DNA of 6,153 nt from assembly GCA_938049075.1 (NCBI GenBank), contig CALICZ010000115.1, positions 1-6,153 of the forward strand, read 5' to 3'. Shown in pieces: positions 1-5,160 of this stretch. Source of the stretch: an uncultured Candidatus Saccharibacteria bacterium (GTDB lineage: Bacteria; Patescibacteriota; Saccharimonadia; Saccharimonadales; Saccharimonadaceae). The position numbers and the translations under genes were made by a program. Numbering within the stretch: the stretch's first letter is position 1; each line of letters opens with the position of its first letter. The notes beneath the pieces were generated by a model, which was given only the letters and a program-made list of their open reading frames with translations, was not told the DNA's origin and searched no databases.

Positions 1-1399
1 GATCACGCGGTACCTTAGCGAGCAACGCCTCAGCCAGGTCACCGTGCGGATCGACCAAGGCAAAACCCCGCCCCGCCAGCATATCCTGGTAGGCCAAGTT
101 CTCTTGCAAGACCGACTTACCTACGCCCGTCTGACCAATGATGTGGATGTGACGCCGACGGTCTTTATCTGCCAGGCGAATCGGCTTGCGCACACCGCGG
201 AACTCATTGTAGCCGAGCAGCAGCCCTGTCTCCATCACCTCTGTTGGGCCGTCGACTTGCTTACTCATCTGGCGCTTGACTTGCGAGGTAGGAATGCTAT
301 TTTGGTCTGGCAAATGGAAGAGAGTTGCAAGCTCGACTGAGTTGAGAATATCGCGGCTATTTGCCTGTGGAAAAAATCGGAAGATAAAGGCCGTCGCGAG
401 CTCATCGACATTCTTAGTAAGATGAAACTTGAAGCCGTTAAAGCTCGGCGAATCAAACAGCGCAAACGCCGCTACGATATTCTTGAGTAACACCTGCGAG
501 CGTGCTGCAGTGTTGGACGACACCACCACGCGGATCATTACCTCATAGCCGGGGTAGCGAATCTTCTCTTGGATAGCATCAACCTTAGCCTGCTCCACCG
601 CACTGAGCGGCTTCTCGGCTTGGAATTCCTTCTTGTCATTTGCCTCGGGTGGCTTCCATAGTGCCTGCATAACATCACGCGCCGAGAGGCCACTGCCGCC
701 ACTACTCTTTTTCTCACCCTTGTTCTTGACGATCTGCTCAGCAGCCGAGATAGAGCGCTTTGTCCACTTCTCATACGCTGGGCGGATCAAAAATTGGATT
801 CCCACCCCATCCTCGCGCCCAGCTGAAGACACTGCATTGAGCAGCGCCCGCGACGCATCGCGCTTAGATTCCATATAGGTGGAAATCGGGTAAATAAATT
901 CTTTGCGCAGGGTAAACTCACCACCAATCGTCCCACTCGCCTTGCCTACCTTGCTAAACACTGAGTGCTCCGACACCTCCTCTAACCGTGCCGATGGGTA
1001 AGCTGCAGCAATTGCCTGGCGCACTGTGTCCGTCAGCACTGTTGGCACCACTGCATAGTAATACACTAGTCCCTCGCGCGCCACAATTTCAAATGACACA
1101 TGGCGCTGTCCGTAGATCCGGCTCATAAAGCCCTTGGTGCTAGTACTCGCAATGATGTTGTACATCACTTGGGCCTGCGACAGCACTTCTTCTGTGAGGT
1201 CACGCTTGTCGCGTCCACCACCATCGATATCATCACTAGCGGGCGGCAAGTGGATGAGAATCGGCACCATCTTGAGACCTCGCTCGTAATTCTTGGCCTC
1301 GCGCATACTGTTGCGATAAACGATAAAGGCAACAAACAAGATGATAAGAATAAGGCCGGCCGAGCCAAAAACAATAATGAAAGTGGTGACGGTATTCAT
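1..1399 (-). CDS. VirD4/TraD-like type IV secretion coupling ATPase, C-terminus cut by window edge
   Basis: Translating the minus strand from the ATG at 1399 gives 466 open codons to the left edge, so the gene is partial at its 3' end. Residues about 6-28 are one hydrophobic segment (TTFIIVFGSAGLILIILF), a membrane anchor. About 390 residues of soluble domain follow, including GLVYYYAVVP and ILNSVELATLFHLP, the latter a stretch I associate with CPR conjugation-type ATPases. A Walker A motif, GQTGVGKS, lies at about residues 422-429 and is followed by FALVDPHGDLAEALL, typical of the VirD4/TraD/TrwB DNA-pump ATPase superfamily. By family, it should energise DNA or protein transfer at the inner face of the membrane. 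The Walker B motif and the rest of the NTPase lie off the window. The start is supported by GGAG at 1409-1406, 6 nt upstream. The upstream TAG (1402-1400) abuts this ATG, so translation is probably coupled to the small gene. Family call is confident; the transported substrate is unknown. Confidence 0.88.
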   Translation of the reverse strand, partial: MNTVTTFIIVFGSAGLILIILFVAFIVYRNSMREAKNYERGLKMVPILIHLPPASDDIDGGGRDKRDLTEEVLSQAQVMYNIIASTSTKGFMSRIYGQRHVSFEIVAREGLVYYYAVVPTVLTDTVRQAIAAAYPSARLEEVSEHSVFSKVGKASGTIGGEFTLRKEFIYPISTYMESKRDASRALLNAVSSAGREDGVGIQFLIRPAYEKWTKRSISAAEQIVKNKGEKKSSGGSGLSARDVMQALWKPPEANDKKEFQAEKPLSAVEQAKVDAIQEKIRYPGYEVMIRVVVSSNTAARSQVLLKNIVAAFALFDSPSFNGFKFHLTKNVDELATAFIFRFFPQANSRDILNSVELATLFHLPDQNSIPTSQVKRQMSKQVDGPTEVMETGLLLGYNEFRGVRKPIRLADKDRRRHIHIIGQTGVGKSVLQENLAYQDMLAGRGFALVDPHGDLAEALLAKVPRD

Positions 1400-1831
1400 C
1401 TAGTTCTCCGTTGCGCCAATTTTGCGCCCATAGCGTTTGTAGATATAGTCGCGCTGCAGAGCACTGACCTGCTGTTCGCGCTGGTAGGGGTCGTCTTGGG
1501 TATCCTTAATGATCTGCTTGAGCTTAATAACCCAATCTTTCTCGATCAGGTCTTCGTCTGCAGCAGTTGCAGGAGCAGCTGTGACAGTTGTATCCGGGTC
1601 GGGCTGTGGCGCAGCAATAACTGTGGTAGGAAGAGCTGGCAGCGTAAGGCTCTGCTGCGGGACCATCGGCATCATTTCATGTGTGTCAGCGGGCTGCTGC
1701 TCACTTCGGCGCTCAGGCATCAGCGCCGGAAGCCGCTCGTGCATCTGAGGTGCTGGCGAACGGAAAATATTCGGGTTATTTACCCGAGGCTGCTCAGGAG
1801 AACTATTGAATCGCGGCTGTTGTGGTCCCAT
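1400..1831 (-). CDS. Small Pro/Gln-rich hypothetical protein preceding the secretion ATPase
   Basis: This encodes 143 residues with no signal peptide or membrane segment. Residues 1-90 are low-complexity and rich in Pro, Gln, Ala and Thr, so probably disordered. Residues about 92-139 look like a compact charged helical module: EDLIEKDWVIKLKQIIKD, then DDPYQREQQVSALQRDYI and KRYGRK. I recall similar modules encoded directly upstream of VirD4-like ATPases in CPR genomes, but this is memory and not a search. The gene is first in a minus-strand operon and its TAG is immediately followed by the ATPase ATG, with no intervening base. It may be a soluble accessory or adaptor of the secretion ATPase (inference). 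The ATG at 1831 is chosen because it sits just below a consensus extended -10 box; no Shine-Dalgarno is visible. It is clearly coding, as the acidic/basic helix pattern and the operon layout are coherent and the opposite-strand open frame here gives an arginine/histidine-rich nonsense protein. Confidence 0.8.
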   Translation of the reverse strand: MGPQQPRFNSSPEQPRVNNPNIFRSPAPQMHERLPALMPERRSEQQPADTHEMMPMVPQQSLTLPALPTTVIAAPQPDPDTTVTAAPATAADEDLIEKDWVIKLKQIIKDTQDDPYQREQQVSALQRDYIYKRYGRKIGATEN

Positions 1832-1842
1832 ATTCTGCCTAA

Positions 1843-1870
1843 ATTATACCATAGGCTGCGCTTGTGTAAT
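1843..1870 (-). promoter_or_regulatory. Extended -10 promoter of the secretion operon
   Basis: On the minus strand, TGG-TATAAT (1851-1843) is a perfect extended -10 element. A 4/6 -35 match, ATTACA (1870-1865), lies 16 nt upstream. Transcription should begin near 1836, leaving about 5 untranslated bases before the ATG at 1831, with no room for a Shine-Dalgarno. Confidence 0.65.
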
Positions 1871-1876
1871 AGGTAC

Positions 1877-1910
1877 GAGCATAATCATCATATCTATGGC
1901 GCTTATGCTC
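1877..1910. repeat. 8-bp inverted repeat between divergent promoters, possible operator
   Basis: GAGCATAA (1877-1884) and TTATGCTC (1903-1910) are perfect inverted copies separated by 18 nt. The right arm falls between the -35 and -10 zones of the deacetylase promoter, and the left arm lies just upstream of the -35 of the secretion promoter. A dimeric regulator binding here could affect both directions. An 8-bp repeat in 100 bp can also arise by chance, so the call is tentative. Confidence 0.35.
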
Positions 1911-1917
1911 ATTATTT

Positions 1918-1932
1918 TGCTATACTAGCGCT
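1918..1932 (+). promoter_or_regulatory. Extended -10 promoter of the deacetylase gene, probably leaderless
   Basis: TGC-TATACT (1918-1926) is an extended -10 box. Only 6 nt separate it from the ATG at 1933, so the expected transcription start falls on or next to the A of the start codon. No good -35 hexamer is present at 16-18 nt spacing, consistent with reliance on the extended -10 or on an activator. Confidence 0.6.
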
Positions 1933-3447
1933 ATGGAGCGTCCATCTCCCTCACCAGCATCGCGCTTGCAGCGGCACCACAAACGCTGCACCCAAGCGCG
2001 ACGCCGCATGATTATCTTGCTTGCGCTACTTGCCTGTGCATTATGTGGCCTCATTATTACCCTTATTATCGTTCACGTGGTGCGGCCTGCTGCACCGCAG
2101 CCTTCCTCACCAGCCGCGCGCACAACCGATAAGACAGATGAGAAATACTCCTTCGTTGATTCGCACTACCAAGGTATCCGCTCGAAACTGGTCAGCCGCA
2201 CTTCTAGCAAAGAAAACGTCTCGCTCGAATATCCACTGACAGGTAATCGCACGATCGACACCACCATCGCGAGCGCCATCGATCAGCTCGACCACGAGTT
2301 TCGCCAAAGCGTCGCAGCCGGCCGCACCTTCCACCAGCCAATGACTGAGGCAATCAGCTACCAAATTACTCATAATACCAATACTGCCCTATCCGTTATT
2401 ATCCAGGCTAACCAAGACACTCACGGTGCTCACCCCGCCAGCTTCACCCGATTTTGGACATTCAACAAGCAGACGGGCGTGGCTATCACTCTGCGCGACC
2501 TCGTTGGTGGCAATACCGCATATCTCCGCACCGTCATTGATGCTGCGCAGCGCTCCGTTGCTGCAACAATTGCCGAGCGCCAGCAGCCAGCCGTCGATCT
2601 TGGCGAAATGGTCACAGAAGACGCACTCACCAACTTCATTATTGCCAATGACAATGCGCTTGCCTGGCCCTTTAGCCAAGCTGCGCTCGTGCCGTCATCG
2701 TATGGCACAATGACGATCTCTCTCCCCTTCACGAGTATCCTCGCTGCACTGCAAACCACCCAGGCACGGCAGATTGCGACCATCCCTGCCCTGCCAAAAC
2801 CACAGCCAAAACCAATCGCTGCCCCCGTCCCAGCCGCACCAGCGCCTTCTCGATCGTGCGCTCAAGCCTGCATTGCCCTCACCTTCGACGACGGGCCTGG
2901 ACCATACACCAACGAGCTGCTTAACACCCTAGACCAATATGGTGCAAAAGGCACATTCTTCATGATCGGTAGCAAAGTTGCGGCCCGTGCTGACGTCGTG
3001 CGCCGCATTCACACCAGTGGCCACCAGCTCGGTAATCACTCGTGGAGCCATCCGGTTCTGCCGCAGTATAGTGCAGAAGCAATCGGCAGGGAGCTCGACC
3101 AAACCAACACTGCTATTGCCCAAGCAACGGGCACTGCGCCTACTATCATGCGCCCACCATATGGCGCAGTAAACAGTGTCGTCCTCGAGCAACTGCGCCA
3201 GCGCGGCATGGCCTCTATCTTGTGGTCAGTCGATACACGCGACTGGGCTGATCGCAATAGTACCATTGTTTGCAACCGTGCTGTCGCTGGTGCGCGGCCA
3301 GGCGCTATCATCCTCATGCACGACATCCACCCCACATCTGTGAATGCCGTGCCCTGCATCCTCAGCACACTCAAGCAGCAAGGCTATCGCTTTGTCACCG
3401 TGCAGACGCTACTGGGCAAGACTGCACCAGGTGTTAATTATCCATAG
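1933..3447 (+). CDS. Membrane-anchored polysaccharide (peptidoglycan-type) deacetylase, PdaC-like
   Basis: This encodes 504 residues. An Arg/His-rich cytoplasmic tail (1-25) precedes an uncleaved membrane anchor (about 26-50). Residues about 94-275 resemble the DUF4163/DUF3298 domain of PdaC and RsiV (for example FWTFNKQTG, ITLRDLVGG and TMTISLPF). A Pro/Ala linker (about 286-306) leads to a NodB deacetylase domain (about 312-495). All carbohydrate-esterase 4 motifs are intact: TFDDGP with the catalytic and metal-binding aspartates D319 and D320; HSWSH with metal ligands H369 and H373; RPPYG (407-411); DTRDW (434-438); and LMHD with H463. By family it removes N-acetyl groups from cell-wall glycan outside the membrane, usually giving lysozyme resistance. 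Four extracytoplasmic cysteines (C309, C313, C447, C475) could form two disulfides. It is transcribed away from the secretion operon from a shared intergenic region. The ATG at 1933 is the first start after the promoter. The substrate (GlcNAc, MurNAc or another glycan) cannot be read from the sequence. Confidence 0.93.
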   Translation: MERPSPSPASRLQRHHKRCTQARRRMIILLALLACALCGLIITLIIVHVVRPAAPQPSSPAARTTDKTDEKYSFVDSHYQGIRSKLVSRTSSKENVSLEYPLTGNRTIDTTIASAIDQLDHEFRQSVAAGRTFHQPMTEAISYQITHNTNTALSVIIQANQDTHGAHPASFTRFWTFNKQTGVAITLRDLVGGNTAYLRTVIDAAQRSVAATIAERQQPAVDLGEMVTEDALTNFIIANDNALAWPFSQAALVPSSYGTMTISLPFTSILAALQTTQARQIATIPALPKPQPKPIAAPVPAAPAPSRSCAQACIALTFDDGPGPYTNELLNTLDQYGAKGTFFMIGSKVAARADVVRRIHTSGHQLGNHSWSHPVLPQYSAEAIGRELDQTNTAIAQATGTAPTIMRPPYGAVNSVVLEQLRQRGMASILWSVDTRDWADRNSTIVCNRAVAGARPGAIILMHDIHPTSVNAVPCILSTLKQQGYRFVTVQTLLGKTAPGVNYP

Positions 3448-3564
3448 GAATATACACCTGAATATTACGATTTTTCGAGTGTCTTGCCCTTCTTTCCTAC
3501 GCTTGTGCACGTCGATACTGTAAAAGCAGATTAATGCACCATAATGAAAACTTATCGAGATATT

Positions 3565-3664
3565 TGCAATTTGAATTTCAGCGGTTTATCTAATGAGGTA
3601 AGACAAAGCAAACGCATACAGAAGGAAGAAAGATACTCTGCAATTTAAGCTTCAGCATTTTATC
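3565..3664 (+). repeat. Degenerate direct repeat, two 26-bp copies
   Basis: The copy at 3565-3590 starts TGCAATTTGAATTTCAGC and the copy at 3639-3664 starts TGCAATTTAAGCTTCAGC. Both end in TTTATC. They match at 21 of 26 positions and start 74 bp apart. Origin unknown: a small duplication or a remnant are both possible. Confidence 0.4.
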
Positions 3665-3722
3665 GCGCCTCACTTTTCTCATGTACATTATATGCACTAG
3701 AATCCTTGGCGATGTACTGTTT

Positions 3723-3748
3723 ATAACAGTTACATTACTGTTATTTTT
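3723..3748 (+). terminator. Weak AT-rich hairpin with T-run, possible terminator
   Basis: ATAACAGT (3723-3730) and ACTGTTAT (3737-3744) form a perfect 8-bp stem with a 6-nt loop, followed on the plus strand by a run of five T (3744-3748). It could end deacetylase transcripts before they read into the oppositely oriented DUF167 gene. The stem has only two G-C pairs and lies about 280 nt past the deacetylase stop, so it is weak. Confidence 0.25.
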
Positions 3749-3781
3749 GTTGAGCACTCTGTGTCAGGCCAAATATGTGTT

Positions 3782-4015
3782 TTATAGAACTACACTATCG
3801 ATATCAAACACCTTATACTTCGACGTTGCCCCGCGCACTAGTCTTACTCGAGACTGCGGCACGCCAAAATATTTGGCCAATAATTTAATCGCCGCCACAT
3901 TCGCCCGGCCCTCAATCGCTGGTGCCTTAGTGTAGATAATATACGTGCTATCGCTATCAACCACCACCTCTTCGCGGTGGCGAGAATTAGGCTTAAGGTG
4001 AGCGGAGATTTTCAT
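3782..4015 (-). CDS. DUF167 (YggU/UPF0235) family protein
   Basis: This encodes 77 residues, a normal length for a compact DUF167 protein. The family pattern is present throughout: an N-terminal strand with KPNSRHREEV (about 8-17), the signature KAPAIEGRANVAAIKLLAKYF (about 30-50, beginning at KAPAIEG), then SRVRLVRGATSKYKVF (about 55-70). The molecular role of the family is not established; it is a small cytosolic alpha/beta protein, widespread and often conserved next to unrelated genes. It stands alone on the minus strand, just downstream of the hsdR relic, and overlaps no intact gene. The ATG at 4015 is the only start fitting the family N-terminus (MKISAHLKPN). No Shine-Dalgarno precedes it; instead a -10-like box lies 7 nt upstream. 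Its base composition and sequence look native, unlike the AT-rich genes to its right. Confidence 0.9.
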   Translation of the reverse strand: MKISAHLKPNSRHREEVVVDSDSTYIIYTKAPAIEGRANVAAIKLLAKYFGVPQSRVRLVRGATSKYKVFDIDSVVL

Positions 4016-4022
4016 ATATCAC

Positions 4023-4052
4023 ATTTTATTCTACAAATGTATCAATAAACAA
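4023..4052 (-). promoter_or_regulatory. Putative promoter of the DUF167 gene, overlapping the end of the hsdR relic
   Basis: On the minus strand, TAAAAT (4028-4023) matches the -10 consensus at 5 of 6 positions, and TTGTTT (4052-4047) is a weak -35 at 18-nt spacing. Seven bases separate the -10 from the ATG at 4015, so the transcript would be leaderless. The -10 begins on the original hsdR stop codon. Confidence 0.4.
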
Positions 4053-4732
4053 GCCCACCCTCGACGTTAAGCGCTCAATTAAAACCTGGTGGACTGAGCC
4101 ATGGCTTATTCTTCAGCGCCGCCACATGCTCATCACCGCAACAATCGCCCAGTATAGTTATAATATCAATCAGCCAGCGCAATCGTGCCGGGTCAAAGCC
4201 CTCCGCCACAGCTAATTACCTAACATCTGCTGCTTCTGCTCACTCCAAAAACGCTGAAACTCCTCCTCGACATCATCACTATCAGCCAACCAGCTGAAGA
4301 TGAATTTATCAATGAGGTCACGCTTACTGCGCAGCTTTTGTTGCCATTATGAGTATGGTCACATCATAGCGCGTTTCGTAGGTATCGGTATTAGTAATTT
4401 GCTGCACTACCTGGTATTCGTTTTAGCACCACTGATTTGTGTTAAAAACTTAAATATACGCTACCGCCATTCTCACGCACCAAATACATTTTATCGCACA
4501 GCGTCTTCACCCGCTCAAATACCGCTCCATAACCCCAAGTGGTTAAGTACACTTTTAAATTCTGTATCATGTTAGTGGTGCACCATTAAGCTTGGCAGCA
4601 TTATGCGTTTCTAGCTGCCATCGCAGGTTGGCCAGCATTGCTGCCTCATCAGGTAGCAACCTTACTATACCCACCGGCTACCAGTCGAGCAACAAGGTCA
4701 TTTTTGAGGGTCTGTTCGGATTGGTAGGTCAT
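4026..4732 (-). pseudogene. hsdR: Type I restriction enzyme R subunit (hsdR), decayed and internally deleted
   Basis: Switching frames along the minus strand recovers both ends of an HsdR protein. From the ATG at 4732: MTYQSEQTLKNDLVARL, then DEAAMLANLRWQLETHN, DTEFKSVLNHLG, YGAVFERVKTLCDKM, NEYQVVQQITNTDTYE and RYDVTILI. After a junction at about 4337-4347 come the C-terminal blocks KLRSKRDLIDKF, AEGFDPARLRWLID, DEHVAALKNKP and VLIERLTSRVGLFIDTFVE, ending at TAA 4028-4026. I count at least seven frame changes plus an in-frame stop at 4425-4423 (NQWC-stop-NEYQ). About 235 codons remain of a protein that usually has around 1000. The deletion starts just before the expected ExK part of the nuclease motif and removes the whole helicase/translocase motor. 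The product cannot cut or translocate DNA. Its start overlaps the stop of the PIN gene as ATGA, showing it was once the last gene of that operon. Composition is near that of the left half of the window. Confidence 0.87.
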
Positions 4733-5160
4733 GCTAGTTGTTTATTGTCCTCATATAGTTTAATTTCTAATTCTTCACAACACGCTCGCAAAGTTTTATC
4801 TCTAGTCGCAAGTTCTAGTGGTTTATCAAACATTGACAGCTGCCTATCACCGCTAGTCTTGTTATGTACAATATAGGCTAGTAGAAGTGGGTCTGCCATA
4901 CCTTCATTAGAATAATAATTTATAAGTTTTATTGCAGACGAATTACTAAATATTTCTTTAAGAACCGTATACTCATTAGCCCCTAAATGTATCACTTTTA
5001 CACACGAATTTTTAAGCTTTTCTTTTGCATATTTAGGCAGCTCTTCCTCGACCTCTTCTATAGTTATTAATTGATTATTTTTCTGCATTTCCTGCAAGGC
5101 CTCTAGGCTGGTCTCTCGTATAAAATTTGTGTCTAGAATAACAGTACATTTACTAAGCAT
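4729..5160 (-). CDS. PIN-domain protein (putative nuclease/toxin) of the restriction operon
   Basis: From the ATG at 5160 this is 143 residues. The PIN fold pattern is visible: a first strand with aspartate, TVILDTNFI (D10); an acidic helix, EEVEEELPKY (about 35-44); a third acidic site, GMADPLLLAYIV (D90); and the last strand, LATRDKTLRACCEEL (T119, D121). These acidic residues normally bind Mg or Mn in ribonucleases such as VapC. All are present, so the protein is predicted active. In-frame starts also exist at 5181 (ATG) and 5184 (TTG); I prefer 5160 because PIN proteins usually begin just before the first strand. It overlaps the ImmA-like gene by 8 nt (32 nt from 5184) and the hsdR relic by 4 nt, so translation is coupled on both sides. 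The gene is AT-rich (16 GC of 60 at 4921-4980). A toxin-like role or a guard of the restriction locus is inferred; the exact PIN subfamily is not recognised. Confidence 0.8.
   Translation of the reverse strand: MLSKCTVILDTNFIRETSLEALQEMQKNNQLITIEEVEEELPKYAKEKLKNSCVKVIHLGANEYTVLKEIFSNSSAIKLINYYSNEGMADPLLLAYIVHNKTSGDRQLSMFDKPLELATRDKTLRACCEELEIKLYEDNKQLA

Larger units (their letters stand above)
3448..3781. other. AT-rich intergenic stretch without a convincing gene
   Basis: This 334-bp gap separates the convergent deacetylase and DUF167 genes. It holds a degenerate direct repeat (3565-3664), a weak hairpin (3723-3748) and a 34-codon plus-strand frame (ATG 3544, stop 3646-3648) with no ribosome site or recognisable product. 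No GC-rich terminator is seen directly after the deacetylase stop. It may be a decayed gene or simple spacer. Confidence 0.5.

Noticed and set aside
1100..2011. A 303-codon open frame on the plus strand
   Set aside because: It lies opposite the secretion ATPase and small-protein genes, which have recognisable motifs, and runs into the deacetylase promoter and start. Its translation shows no domain pattern. It is a shadow of GC-rich coding DNA.
2389..3374. Several minus-strand frames inside the deacetylase gene
   Set aside because: The plus-strand reading has all five CE4 motifs and a full domain layout; the opposite frames show nothing coherent.
3448..3781. tRNA, small RNA gene or CRISPR array in the gap
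   Set aside because: No cloverleaf, no regular repeat-spacer pattern and no strong structured GC-rich element was found; the two repeat copies are too few and too divergent for an array.
3681..3935. Plus-strand frame of 84 codons with a hydrophobic N-terminus, resembling a small membrane protein
   Set aside because: More than half of it is antisense to the clear DUF167 gene, there is no ribosome site, and the hydrophobic part comes from AT-rich intergenic DNA.
4026..4732. Possible use of an alternative genetic code (for example UGA read as glycine) to explain stops in this region
   Set aside because: The breaks are mostly frameshifts together with a TAA and a large deletion, and intact genes in the window use TGA or other stops normally (the PIN gene ends in TGA). 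Gene decay explains it better.
4300..4876. Two plus-strand frames (4300-4575 and 4592-4876)
   Set aside because: Both are antisense to the hsdR relic and the PIN gene, whose minus-strand translations match known protein families.
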